Source of the DNA: Liquidambar formosana
Taxonomy: Eukaryota; Streptophyta; Magnoliopsida; Saxifragales; Altingiaceae
DNA: 64,000 nt
Assembly: GCA_039720395.1 (NCBI GenBank)
Contig: CM077832.1
Coordinates: 26,337,763 to 26,401,762 of the forward strand
Reading direction: 5' to 3'
Below are positions 35,822 to 47,802 of this stretch, in pieces; position 1 is the stretch's first letter, and every line of letters starts with the position of its first letter. Below the pieces are notes generated by a model that saw nothing but the letters and a program-made list of their open reading frames with translations, did no database searches and was not told where the DNA came from. The position numbers and the translations under genes were made by a program.

Positions 35822-37480
35822 TATAAGGAATTAAATCAGAGAAAACAAGAATGCAAAAGAAAGTAAATAACAAAAATTTTCATTCAATTCCTTGAAACCA
35901 TGAATCTGATTGAGATATAATACAAAACAATAAAACCCTAATTACAAAGAGAGGGTTTAGAACTTACAATAGGTCCTTAAGACAATTGATTGATCTTCAA
36001 ATGAACAAAAATCCAATAGCACAAATGTCTTACCTCCACGGTATCAACACCAAGCAAAAGTCTTCAAGTTGTCTTCTAGTTCTCTTTAGGGTTTGCTAGA
36101 ATGGAGAAGAAGAATAAGAGAGAGAGAGAGAGGCTTTCTCAAACTTGGGCTAGAAAGAGAGTGGAGTGAATTATTGTGTAACAAAGCACTTGCTAGTGTG
36201 CTTTATATAGCCACACAACAAGGGCCGGCCCTAAGGGAATCCTACTCTAAGTGGTTTTGCAATTTTCCCAAATTGCACTTTAACCCCTCCTTTTTACATC
36301 AAATGCAAGTATGACCCTTTCGAACTTTTCTCAATGCACTAATGCCTTTTCTCTCACAACTTAAAGTCCTTCTTCACTTATTGGTGTGTAACCCATTGGG
36401 TTCACAACATTTAGTAGTAGGAAATGGCACAAAGAGTGCCCAATGGAACACTTTCCATTAAGGGTCTAATTGGAACACTTTCCAATTCCCTAATTGATTA
36501 TAACTCACTTATATCAATTAGGGCTTCTACTAACCATGAGTAACACCTAACATGGCTCATGGTATGGTCCTAAATGAGGTGAAATAAAATCATACAAAGA
36601 ACCCTTCAGTTACAGTTAAGGTTACAATTACATCCTTCCATCATAGACAATGTCTTTGATTGAACTAATAGGACATGGAAGTCTGTCAATTCCCTAGTTC
36701 AATTCTTTTATAATCATTTACAAATATCAACTCATTGATGCACTATGAAAACTCCTTTCCATAGTCATCCTATCATGGCTATGGACTTTCATGAGTTATA
36801 TTAGTAAATGCTATATGAGACATTCTTTCCCTTTTACTGGAAGTAATAGATTCTTTATTGATCACTCATATGCCTTCATACATGAAGCAATAGGGCCAAT
36901 GAACACCCTTGTAGACCCCATTAGAATATACAGTCAGTGCTATCAAACTCCTAAGGCTCCATGCATAAGACAACTATGGTGCCTCAGGTCTAAGGATAAC
37001 TTGTACCACTACAACTATGAGAAACTGATTGACAGGCAAATAAAACTCCATTAAGTTTATCTCAAAATACTTTGGTCACATTCAGTGTACCTGTTAATAT
37101 TAAACAGGCACCCACATGTTGGTTTTATTGTCTTTTACACCAATAGCTTAAGACTAGCTATCCTCCTATAGAGCAAACCTAACATGTGCTAGTCTTATGG
37201 TTCATTATTGTCCATCATAGTGAACCTTCAACTATGAATGATTTAGGAGTTAATTACAGAAATATATTTATAGTCTCATAATCACAACTCTTTGTGATTT
37301 GATATTCTCAACTCTAACTCTATGGACATATCATGCAAATATAAAAATAGAATAAACATGATAGAATAAAGCCCCTTATTAATTAATAATAAATGTGACA
37401 TACAATAAATGAAATCCTATGATTGTTCTTTATCCCTAAAGCATTATCTCTATGATTGGCTGTAGAGCATACAACTAACA
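35822..37480 (-). mobile_element. Solo LTR, probably Copia-type
   Basis: It is 1659 bp with a 5-bp target duplication GAATC (35817-35821, 37481-37485). On the minus strand it starts TGTTAGTTGTATGCTCTACA, has a TATA box GCTATATAAAGC near 36210-36199 and ends CCTTATA. The final CA has become TA, a single C-to-T change. No internal domains remain. Confidence 0.65.
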
Positions 37481-37485
37481 GAATC

Positions 37486-38442
37486 TTATGGGGGAGTCAA
37501 TTTTTTGCCTCACTATGTATAAGTTGGTTGGAAAAAAAAAATATTTTGACTAACATAGTAACATGTAAACCTGGGTTCTTTAAAACTTTATGTATGCATT
37601 TTTTAAATCTTTTATTTGACTAACATAGTAACATATAAACCTAGGTACTTTAAAACTTTATGTTCTTTCATAGGATAAGTTTTTTATGTTGATGAGGCGC
37701 TCCAAACTAATGACTTTCGCGTGGTAAGGTATGTTCATGATTGTTGATGATGGTTTATCCTAAAATTTCATGGTTTAAGTAAAACTCAATTATGACACTG
37801 ATTTGGTCCAACATTGATAATTTAATCTCTAGCTGTTTCACTATTCATAATTGCTATCATTACTAGCTATTGAAGTCATATTCAATAGGTTAGAGTGTTG
37901 AACACTGGTCCAATTATGTATTAGGCTTTGCATTCTTAATTTTCAATTGAGAACATATGGCATGGGTTAGAAGTTAATTGGACATACAATCTCACTCGCC
38001 TTTAAAATCTCATGAGCCTAAAATCACCTGAGAAAAAAACTTGACTTGAACTAATTTTGTTAGCTATCTAATTCATCACATCACATTCTTCCATATATTA
38101 TGATGATGGAGAAATAATAAAAATATATGAGTAAAATTGGATTAGAAGTCTTCTAAAAATTAGTTATTAGGATAATTTGATCAATGTTGATTTGGCATGG
38201 TTGGTAGTATGAATGAACTGATGTGTCACCGTCTTACTAAATTGATGAAATGTAGAGCACTCAATATTTTTTATATTGCTTAATTTATTTTTTGACTTAA
38301 ACTCATTCTCAAACTTTGTCTCATTCAACAATATTCCCTCTCTCTCATACAAAATGTCTAACCTTTTGTTATCTCAAAATGACTATTTTCTTAGATACGA
38401 AAAACAAAAACAAAAAAACAAAAACCTGAAAATCATTCTTAC
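37486..38442. other. Gene-free stretch with a local direct repeat
   Basis: A repeat of about 65 bp (GACTAACATAGTAACATRTAAACCTRG...ACTTTATG) occurs at about 37548-37605 and again at 37618-37666. No gene recognised. Confidence 0.5.
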
Positions 38443-38554
38443 CTACTTGTCTAGCTACTGTAGTTGACAAGAGATCTTGGCACTGATCTAGCATAGCACA
38501 CTCTTTACTAGCTACATTTGCGAGTTCAGGCACCCACGAGTTCACTTCCTCCAC
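38443..38554 (-). pseudogene. Orphan internal exon of an unidentified host gene
   Basis: The minus strand shows acceptor TTAATTAG|GTGGAGG and donor AAGTAG|GTAAGAATG around an open 112-bp segment encoding VEEVNSWVPELANVASKECA and more. Splice sites are close to consensus and the peptide looks like real protein, perhaps helical. No adjoining exon was found, so it may be a transposed gene fragment. Confidence 0.3.
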
Positions 38555-39534
38555 CTAATTAATGACAAATGGTCTTAGACATATGAACAGATATGCCAAG
38601 ATATGGCTTAGAGAGCAGCTAAATGACTTAACAAGAGGGTTTAAAATCTAATTCAAAGCATGATGCAGGAAGAAAGGACTTGAACCAATCTTCTTTTTAT
38701 TTAATATCAACATATAAGAATTCACAAGAATATATCAAAATGTAAGGATTCACACAAATTTAAAGTATGCAAGGACTGGTAAAAAATCTGTGTTACTTCA
38801 AAAAAATATAGAAAAAGGTAAACACGAATATGATCAAATTCCAATAACCCTCGAATGTAAGCTTCTTCAAAAATTTATTCTTGACGTAATCTCTAACAAA
38901 ATTTGACAATGCCATCCTTAATTCTATTTGCTCATCCTTCATCATCCAGACTACCACCTAATCACCAATATCATCGAACCTTTTATGAATTGTAGCTAGT
39001 TAATACAATAATTCCTAATTTTACCTCCTTTATCCAAATAGCCCACAAAATTTTCCTCTAGACAATTTCCTCCAATTGAGTCAATCCATGAAACTCCTAG
39101 CCTTCTTCAGCCTACAAAGCACCCTCCCCCTCCAAAGCATCCAACATTTTTATCTTCTCCAGAGCCTTCCCCCTCTTTATTTTCCTCAACTCCCCACTCT
39201 AGCTTACTTGTTTAACTAGTTGGTCCACTTTTCAAATGATTTTCCCAAACAATTCCACATTTGGGTTTTCAAGTTTTAGAGAAAAAGGATATCCGAGGAA
39301 ACAAAATGAAGAGAAATCAAGAGTAACCAACCATGTCATTCGCAAAATCTCGTTGGGGCTTTTCATCAAACAGCTTGCATACATTATTATTGCAAGCTCA
39401 ATATTTGACAAATTCAAGAATATCAAAGACCCAAATACAAGAGAACTCACGTTCAAATTTAGAGTCAAATGAAAAGAAAATAAGAAGCAACAACTAGAAC
39501 TCCGAGTTATTGGGGGTGCTGTTCCTACAAGTAA
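38555..39534. other. Gene-free stretch
   Basis: No gene or transposon ends recognised. The RALF-like frame from the right runs into it but loses family similarity. Confidence 0.4.
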
Positions 39535-39711
39535 CCTCATGTTTATTTCGGTATCGAGCAAGAACTGTGAGTTTGAGTCACATTCATGGATGGAGCCATC
39601 GCATCGGCGAGTGTTACTGCTCGTCAGAGAAGTTTTAGCTCTACAAAGTGGGATGAGGAGTATCACCACGAGGAGAGCTACACAGAAACTACTCTTCGCA
39701 TTCCCTTTCAT
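39535..39711 (-). pseudogene. RALF-like signalling peptide precursor, 5' part only
   Basis: The minus-strand frame starts MKGNAKSSFCVALLVVILL, a strong signal peptide with likely cleavage after CRA. It then has RRCDGSIHECDSNSQFLLDT and EINMRLL. The CxGSxxEC motif followed by LxDxEINxRxL is the propeptide signature of plant RALF precursors, which are secreted and release a cysteine-rich peptide. The mature part with YISYGAL-type start and four cysteines is absent: after about residue 70 the frame runs into unrelated hydrophobic sequence to 39232. It is either truncated or a first exon. Confidence 0.45.
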
Positions 39712-40016
39712 GTTTTCCTCTCTCTCTTCTCTCTCTCTATACTAGACCTACCTCAATTGGCTCTATGCAAGTCTTTTCACTCATTGTGTGCGAGTCAGTG
39801 AGTGTGGTTTAAGAAAGGGGCTTCTATGGTGGTGAACTGCAAACTTATCAAGAGTGGATTGGTGAAATTTCTTATCTCTTTTCTGTCATTCAAAAGAGAG
39901 GAGGAAAAAAAAAAAAAAAAAAAAAACAACAACTCTTATTATATTTTGATTGAATTGACAAGATTGCCCTCACAACTCTTATTCTCTCTCCCTCTCTCTC
40001 TCTCTCTCTATATATC

Positions 40017-40158
40017 TGATCATGTGTGAGATATCCCGGAAGTATCTTGTTCGATCACGGCCGTTTGTGGATGACACGTGCGCATTCACGCGTATACGCA
40101 TGTCACTCACAGACGGTTGTGATCGAACGGGATATCTGGGATATCCCGCACATGATCA
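40017..40158. repeat. 142-bp terminal-inverted-repeat (foldback) element
   Basis: Ends TGATCATGTGTGAGATATCCC and GGGATATCCCGCACATGATCA are inverted; pairing continues with CGATCACGGCCGT and ACGGTTGTGATCG. CT(ATAT)n flanks both sides. It sits at the left edge of the second duplicon. Confidence 0.65.
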
Positions 40159-41268
40159 AAGCTATATATATATTATATGTGACATGAAGGGATGGTGAAA
40201 AGCTTGTATATGCTAAAATTTACAGCACCTATATCTCTATGTTTGTTATATATCTTTGAGTTATTTACATATATTTTATGAATTATACTTTGTGTATTTG
40301 GAGCATATAGGTGATTTGAGATTCATGGGAAGTTTTAACTGCATACTAAGGCTACCCAGAAGATCATTGTATCTTGGAAGAAAAGCATCATTTAAACCCT
40401 AGTGCAGATAAGGGTGTATTTTCTTTAAGGATAGCGTTTTGCAATGTGCCTTAATCTATAATATATACATGCTATTTCTAAAGTTTATTATTATAAATTG
40501 TTGTTGTTGTTTAATATTCATCATATTATTGGGTTATTATTGAATTAATAGATTCTTTGCATTGGATTAATGATCATAATTCACAAGGAGGAAAATTCCT
40601 AAAGAGCCCTACGACTGGAAATTTTCCCCCCACAAAGGTGTTCTTATTTTTCTTTAATCTTTTTTCCCTATGCACCGCATGAGTCATTATACAATAGGAT
40701 TCCCCCCCCCCCCCCCCCAACCAATATTTATCTATTTTTTAATAATTAATATTATTTCTTGTCTCATGAAAGGTGATCGACCCGCGCAAGTAGGGTTACC
40801 GACTCCTCTTGATCAATAATTTTCCGTCCTTTCTATTCTCAAAAAGCAGATTCTCCGTCAAAAATCATCCACCATTACCTAACTTCATGATGTTTTTTTC
40901 CTTTTCCATGAGCAGGTGTTCCTTCAATCTACTGTAACCTACACTAAAAGCCAAACATCTACGGTTAAAAGCAAAATAATCATTCTCCCTAAAACAATAG
41001 TCCTCGCTAAAGTTTCACTTTCTCTGCTTTCTTTCGCTTTCTCTTCCTTCTTCACCAAGGTTTCAAAATCAAGGGGCCGTTGGCAAAATTACCTTTGGTG
41101 AGCAGTTCATAGATTAATACCAGACAAAAAAAATTAGTAGTCAATTGGTAGCAAGTTGACAGGAAAAATCGTTTGTTGTTATTAATTTGGGAATTGGCCA
41201 CCAAAAGGTAATTTTCCCTATATTCATCCAGATTTAAAGAAGTTTGGAGTCCGCTGTTGTAGCTTCAC

Positions 41269-41280
41269 CTATATATAATG
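41269..41280 (+). promoter_or_regulatory. Probable TATA box of movement-protein-like gene, copy 2
   Basis: CTATATATAATG with the same following leader as copy 1, 211 bp before the ATG at 41491. Confidence 0.4.
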
Positions 41281-41490
41281 AGAGAGAAGCATTTCTGGTG
41301 AAGGAGAAAGAGCTGGGATTATTTTGAAAGAGCTGAAAGTTAATTTAGTTCAGCACCTAAGCCATCATCACTCTCCATAAAATCTTTTCTTGGGAGTTGA
41401 TAATTTTCTTCATTGTAAGTTCAAATTAAAGCTAGTGTAGTGTTTATTTTGAATTACTATTATATTTTCTATATTTTAATTTAATTTAAG

Positions 41491-42404
41491 ATGTCTTCTT
41501 CTTCTGGTGAAGACTATAATATGATGAATATGGAAAAAGTTTCATACGACTGGAACATACCCAGAGTCCCAGTCAAAAAAGTTTATAAAAAAGAATGGTT
41601 TAAATTTAATTGTGATTATTCAATCAAGAGTGTTGAAGAAACAATTTGCTTGTCAAGTGAACATGAAACCATTAAACTCTTAAGCGAGCAACCTTTTTTA
41701 AGTGAGCAAACTTTTTTTAGTGATTACGAAGGCAAATATAGTTATGTACATATTGGTATGGTACAAATAGGCGTCAAACCCCTCACAAGGCAAGGTCTGA
41801 ATTCCTCAGTTGTTTTATTTTTAAGAGATGGCAGATGGATTGAGTTCCAAGACTCTCTTCTGGGGGCTATCGACTCCAGTCTTTGCAAAGGTCCAATATA
41901 TTTCAACTGTTTCCCAAATTTCACATGTTTCCCTCTCAGATGAACGAGTCGAAGATGTTTTAACTTTGGATATTAAAACCAGTGGTCTCAAAAAACTCCC
42001 AGGCTCTCGCCCAATAGCTCTCACTTACAGAATTTATTACAAGCTTATGGCCAATATGAGGCCTAAAGCCTTGGTTAAGAGCCCCCCTGGACAAACTATT
42101 CTTCTCCAAGCAAATATCCAGACGTCCAATGTAGAAATTGTCCCAAAAACCATAAAGTGGAGTGACTTAAAACCCCCAGACCAATTGAATCTTCAACCTC
42201 CAGTGGAAACAGATCATCAAATCAAAGTGTATACCCGCAAAACTACATCGAATATTAAAGACGGAGGATCGTCGTCCAATCATGAGGTACACTACATCTA
42301 TGCCTTTTAAGTGTCTTTGATTTCTTCATATATATGATCCTTATGTGATTGTGTTTTACAACCCCCAGCCATTTGGAATCTTCAATATATCCGGCCCAAG
42401 CTAA
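41491..42404 (+). pseudogene. Caulimovirid movement-protein-like paralogue, frameshifted
   Basis: Same domain as the gene at 6247, with YVHIGMVQIGVKPLTRQGLN and FLRDGRWIEFQDSLLGA. It also has an extra short repeat in the N-terminal region (EQPFLSEQTFFSDY). Near 41932 one additional base relative to copy 1 shifts the frame inside the core after the PNF motif, giving a stop at 41941-41943. The other frame then carries the rest of the domain to 42310. Downstream, GT at 42287 and AG at 42368 would join a short exon ending at 42402-42404. Remaining codons look well kept, so the break may be recent. Confidence 0.7.
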
Positions 42405-42865
42405 GTGCTCATCTAGGTATGTATTACTCTATTACTATAATATGCCTTTTAAGCATGTGTTTTTTATTTTTTCATATGATCTTTATGTGAAGAAAAAAAG
42501 ACTTTATGTGCCTGTATGTGACCTTTTTTAATGCGTTTTGTGTTCCCTTATTATGCAGGCCTTGATGGACTGCGGGAAAGGGTCCAATTTGAATGTTTTG
42601 GGGCAATCGTTTAAATGAGGCATGTTGTGTGAATGACTTATAATTGTTAAGCATGCTTCCTACTTCTTAATTTTGTAAATTTTGTAAATTTTGGGTTGTG
42701 TTTGGTGACACCTTTTTTTTTTTTTTTCTTTAATTATAATTTTTGTGTCGGTATTTGGTGTTGGAAACTTTGCTGGAAGCTTGGAACTTTGGTCCGTGGT
42801 TTGTATATATTGTTGTAACTTGTAAGCGAAACGGATGAACATCTGTTGGAACTACTTTGTTGAAT

Positions 42866-43155
42866 TAGCTTGATACACAAGTGTGTTGCATGTAAATTAT
42901 CTTAACTTTTAGCCAAAATTTAAGTCCTATTAAATTAAAAACTATGTAAGAATAGTGAAAGTTTCCTATTATAATAAAATTCTTTATAATTAGCAAATCA
43001 GATAACATAATATTAGCAGAATAATTTAATGTTGTTAGGTTGAGATTTATCAATAATAGGATAGGTCATTATTATCTTTATGGATTTTATTAAGGGTAAT
43101 AAAGAAAATCAAAAAATTTTCCATGATATAGACTTTTATACGTAGTATATATAAA
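42866..43155 (-). mobile_element. Degraded short Helitron (duplicate of 7619-7908)
   Basis: Same position and sequence as in copy 1. The terminal CTAG has been lost (ATTAGC instead of ACTAG). It is followed by a poly-C tract at about 43216-43238. Confidence 0.4.
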
Positions 43156-44043
43156 TAGATAGATAGATAAGTGAAACGGATGAACTAATAGTAGCTAAAC
43201 AACCCAAACGCCCATCCCCCCCCCCCCCCCCCCCCCCCCAAACAACCCACCTTGATCCGCCCAACCAAAAACCAAAAAAGAGAGAAAATGAACGGATAGC
43301 AAGTGCACTGCATCAATTTCTATACAATTAGGATCCCTTTGGTTGTCTAAATAAAAATTAAACAATTATAGTAAGTTTTGCCTAGAGGTATTTGCTGAGA
43401 TTTGTTAACTGAGTAATCTCTAGTTCAAACTTATAGAAAAGTATTGATGCTCAGTAATCTCTAGTTCAAACTTATAGAAAAGTATTGATGCTCATTTTTT
43501 GATAGTAAGAGTTAAGAGTTAGTTGTGTGGATTGTCAAAAGAAAGAAAAAATACTATTTAAAAAATTATAGTCATCAATATATTTAATGTTATAAGATCA
43601 TGTACCTAATTTTTAGAAATAGTACTATTTTGAATTTTTACACTCATTTGGGATACTGATCATCATTCTTTAAAATTTTCATTCAAAGTAATTGATTTGT
43701 AGTTTCAAAACTATTTAAGATATACTGAAATTGTTTAAATTATTTCCATTTGGATGCCCAAATAGGTCCTTGTGGATATATACATACGTGTTGGAATAGC
43801 AGGCATATGGGAAAAGTGTTTATGCATTTAAGATCCATTTGAATATGCTTTTTAATTGCTAAAATTAATTGGTTGACGTTACATAGCTCAAATATTTTGT
43901 GCAGCACGAATAAAGGATGTACCCACTATATTGGACAACAAAATTCGGTAAGGTCCACAAGTCCATTTGGATCTAATGGGTGAATTGAAGCAACCATAGG
44001 CCGAAATGCACCATATTGTCCGGCCAGTTGAATCAAACTGATA
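43156..44043. other. Gene-free duplicated spacer
   Basis: Non-coding counterpart of 7909-8808. It contains a short internal duplication (CAGTAATCTCTAGTTCAAACT around 43410 and 43452) absent from copy 1. Confidence 0.5.
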
Positions 44044-44304
44044 CGCCCTCCGTTTCATAATAAGTGTCCCTTTTGAAAAAACATGCTTTTTAATGAAACT
44101 CTTTTAAATGCTTTCACATCAATGCATATATTTTGAAATTCCAATTTTACACTAAAGTTTGTAAAACATTAGAAAAAGAAAGAAAACTTTTTAAAGGGTA
44201 TTTGAGGAAATGAGTAAAAAAGGTCCATTGACTTTTGAAATGGGACACTTATTTTGAAACATCCCAAAAAAGAAAGTAGGACACTTATTATGAAACGGAG
44301 GGAG
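44044..44304. mobile_element. Stowaway MITE
   Basis: It is 261 bp, with ends CGCCCTCCGTTTCATAATAA and TTATTATGAAACGGAGGGAG, the classic Stowaway/Tc1-mariner terminal sequence, flanked by TA duplications (44042-44043, 44305-44306). Copy 1 retains the unoccupied site GATAATAAC near 8809, which proves both the boundaries and the TA duplication. Confidence 0.95.
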
Positions 44305-44371
44305 TAATAACAAATGCGCATGTCCAAGTTTACGGATGCTTAATTGTTGGGACATTCTATGGTATCTTTAG

Positions 44372-44646
44372 TGACACGGCCCGCGCGCGAGAATGACCCA
44401 TGGAGGGGTTTTATAGAGGGAAGTGGCAACTCTCCTGCTTGGTAGAAGGAATCCAAGCATTGTAGCTCTTGAGTGTTGTAAAGCTTTCATAGTGCAATAC
44501 AAGTTTCCTTTCCACAAAGTGTTCGAGTGTGGTTTCCTTCTTTCCTAGCTTGGTGGTGCGCTTGAAGGCTTACTTAAGGGTTCACGAGTAGGGCGTGAAG
44601 CTTAAGTGCCGCACGGGTAGTGGGTCGAAACATCGAGCCCGTGACA
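44372..44646. mobile_element. Small solo-LTR-like (TRIM-like) insertion
   Basis: It is 275 bp, starts TGACACGGCCCGCG and ends GAGCCCGTGACA (TG...CA), flanked by TTAG duplications (44368-44371, 44647-44650). Copy 1 has the empty site ATCTTTGGGTACC near 8873. No coding capacity. An alternative, given the weakly inverted ends, is a small DNA transposon with a TTA target. Confidence 0.6.
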
Positions 44647-44970
44647 TTAGGTACCATAACCCTAAGTCATAACTGATCATATAAAATATGATCAATTATC
44701 ACTTGAGGGTATTGTACCCAAATTTTTTGTGTGGATACCATAGAATGTCCCATCATGACAAAACGAGAGATCACATAAGTCAAATCTTGTAGTGTGACTT
44801 CCCATTAGGGTTGTTGTACATTATCGTTTTAAGTACAAATTTTATTGGGGCTGTTTGTACATTATTGTTGAAGTACAAATTTAATTTACATCAAGTGCAC
44901 CATATAATAAAAGAATAATTTAGGTGATTGTACAAGATATCTCACACATGATCAAAGCTGTATATATTTA

Positions 44971-45658
44971 TATAGGGATGACGAGGTTAACCCTAGTTGA
45001 TGTACCATTATATCAGCCCCTCATCATCCCACTGGCCATCTTCTTCACTAAGGCTGATCTAACGGCTCAAAAAGGCAATCCGTGTTGCTGCCGGATCAAC
45101 CCACTAATCGCACCAAAATTCAACCCCACCTCTCCCTCAAGTGCATCAGACGGCGACCCCATCATCCCCTCCTCGCTAAGATTCCGACGGTGGACAGCAC
45201 TGGCGATATACGGTAAGTCTTGGTTTTTTTTTTTTCCCCCTTCAAATTTTGCTTCATTTTTTCCCCCTCTCCCAGATTTGTTTTTGTTTCATTCTTCTAC
45301 AATGGGTTATGCAACTAATCTATTAAAAAAACGGCCGTTGTCGTTCTACGATTGCCGATCACAACCACCCCACTCTTCAATGTCAACAACCAACCATATC
45401 GATGTCCGCAATCACGACCAAACACCGACGAGTTTCCAACAAGGTCCACTAAGAAGAGAAAAACATGACAGGGTTTGGAGAAGGCTTTGGCTATAAGAGG
45501 GAGAAGGCATGGCACAACAAGGTGCAATGGGTGGAGGGTTTGGAGAGAGTAAAAAAATTGAAAGCCCTAAACCCAAGCTAGGTGACTCCCTTTTGGGTCG
45601 TTGGCGATGAACACTCACCCAATTGTAGACTGGTGTTAGCGGGATGGGATCTGGTAAG
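44971..45658. mobile_element. Right-truncated copy of the long-TIR element
   Basis: Matches 9231-9910, including the left terminal repeat and the GC-rich interior. Its right terminal repeat is missing because hAT/Harbinger sequence abuts at 45659. Confidence 0.55.
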
Positions 45659-45676
45659 CAGGGGCAGAGCCAAGAT
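45659..45676. mobile_element. hAT element terminus
   Basis: CAGGGGCAGAGCCAAGAT is a common plant hAT terminal sequence. Only this end is present; a Harbinger-type end follows directly. Confidence 0.4.
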
Positions 45677-46198
45677 TTAGGGCTCGTTTGGCGCAGTTGT
45701 AACTTATAACGAAGTGCTTTTCTGAAAAGATCTACGTAGAGAAGAGGTTATTGTAAAGAGATTTGATAGTGTTTAGCTGCTGAACACATGGAAGAGCTTC
45801 TGATGCAAGAAGTGATTTTTATCTGTTTGGTAACCATCCTTGTTGCAGCACTTCTAACCCTGAATTTGACTGTAATGCCCTTTCTAAAGGTGTTTATCTC
45901 TCTGCTTGGTATCTCACTTCTGAATCACTCAAAATTTGACAATTCTTCACATTAATTTGCTTACAAATAAATACGAGATATTTACATGTAAGTTTTTTCA
46001 AATCCACGTTGGTGTCATTAATATAAGGTGTTCGAAAGTATCAATGTTATAAACACCATCAAAAGTATAGAATTATAAAACGTCAATAACATCAATAATA
46101 TAAATGTATCTAAAATCACCAACATCAAATAAACTAACTTTAAAAAAAAAAAAATGGATGCCCAAAAAGAATCGCACACCAAACATTTAGCCCCTAAT

Positions 46199-47532
46199 CT
46201 AATTAGCAATAGACTCACGCACTACTCCCATTTCATTGTCATCTTCCACATCATTTCCAAACAAATTAATGTTTGATGCTCGAAGAGGTACATAATCTTG
46301 ATTTTCGTCATATATACGAAACTCTTCATCAACAATTGCTTCCCACCTTATAAAATTGTGTAAAGCCATTGATGCAGCAACAGTGTCCACTTGTGTATCA
46401 TATTCATAGGGATGCATTTTGGACAGAATTTGCCATCTAGCTTTCAAAACACGGAAGGAATGCTCAATAACATTTCTTAACGATGAGTGTGCTTGGTTAA
46501 ATAACTCTCGTGGTCCCCTTGCTTGACTACCCCGATGAAAATCTGGGAGGTGGTATCGTTCTGCTTTATATGGTGCTAAATATCCTTTCATATTAGGATA
46601 CCCCACATCAACAAGGTAATAATCTCCTGCTATTGTTAATAAAGATTCATGAGTTTCAAATATAAAGAGTAAGCCACAAAATAAAATCGAAAGAAAAAAA
46701 AAAAACGCACTCCCAGTAGGTTTAGGAAAATTCAAATCTAGCCTACGAAGGGCTTCTAAAAAAATACGAGTGTCATGAGCTGCACCCTCCTAACTGGCCC
46801 AAACAAATGTGAAGCACATGTTAAATGAGCAAGCTGCCATCACATTTTGGGTACAATATCCCTTCCGGCCAATATATGAAACTTGTTTGTCTATTGGAAG
46901 GACTGCTTGAATGTGGGTCCCATCAATTGCTCCAATGCAATCCTAATAAAAAAAAATTATTTATTCTATATGAAATAACCAATTAAAAATATAAATATTG
47001 CAAAATAAAATATCATACAGAAATACCTGGCCTATTACCTGAAAATGTGGCCAGTATTTTGGATTCCGTCGAATGTATTTTCGAACCTCATTATACGAAG
47101 TAGGCAGTTTTATTATTTCCATGGATAAACGCATGACTGCTTTTAAAACTACATGAAAATGCCTAGAGACCGTTTCACCAGAACGTTGGAATCGTTCTTG
47201 AATCATCCTATTTCTCAAATTATACTGAAGTACATTGAGAAACATTGCTACTTGCTTATCCACACCTGCATCTCGACTCTCTATCAATCCATAGTTATCT
47301 TTCAAATTTTTACAAAGACTCCTAAATACGTGCTTTTCCATTCTAAATTGTTATGACAGCGCGTATCATTTCCATTCATAATATCTATGAGAAACTTTCT
47401 CCCACTGTATGTAGAATCCCTACATGGTTCCTTAGATATGAAATTGTTGAAATATAAAACTACTGCAGTACAACCTGCCACCACAAGTGCATTAAACTCC
47501 TCATCTCTTTCAATATCTTCATTTTGATCCAT
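46199..47532 (-). pseudogene. PIF/Harbinger DDE transposase
   Basis: The start is taken at MDQNEDIERDEEF (47532). The N-terminal region RMEKHVFRSLCKNLKDNYG sits after a frameshift near 47340. An intron (about 47036-46942, ending TTATTAG) precedes the catalytic core: GAIDGTH (first Asp), EGAAHDTR (second Asp), then VGYPNMKGYLAPYKAERYH and SSLRNVIEHSFRVLKARW (Glu). A second short intron precedes the GDYYLVD segment. A TAG replaces the tryptophan before EGAAHD. The acidic C-terminus ends EMGVVRESIAN. The enzyme cuts and joins at TTA targets; this copy is dead. Confidence 0.85.
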
Positions 47533-47802
47533 AAAGTAACTGCAACTATGAAAATGAATTACTAACATGGAACAAGATACACGCTTGTGACAACCAACAT
47601 AGTAATATCCATAAAATCATTCAATAATATCGAACTACTAAAAAGCGATAATATATGGAATTCAAATTCGTAGAGTAATATTCATTGCAATCATAAGATC
47701 TCTAAAGGCAAAAAGTGATAAAATAAAATAAGGCGTTCTTCTACACCATGAAAGAAAATATAATTGTGGGGAAGTTTGCAAATTATGACCATAGAAATCC
47801 TA

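Larger units (their letters stand above)
40178..45658. other. Segmental duplication, copy 2
   Basis: Collinear with 3548-9910, lying about 36.6 kb away in the same orientation. It lacks the palindrome block and has two extra insertions (44044-44304, 44372-44646). The right end is cut by hAT/Harbinger sequence at 45659. Confidence 0.85.

Noticed and set aside
44372..44646. Cassandra-type element carrying 5S rRNA sequence
   Set aside because: The size and TRIM look suggested it, but the internal 5S promoter and conserved 5S motifs are not visible.
44924..45496. 190-codon open frame
   Set aside because: It lies in the long-TIR element and duplicated spacer. Only a 60-residue part is kept in copy 1, and the rest is interrupted there.
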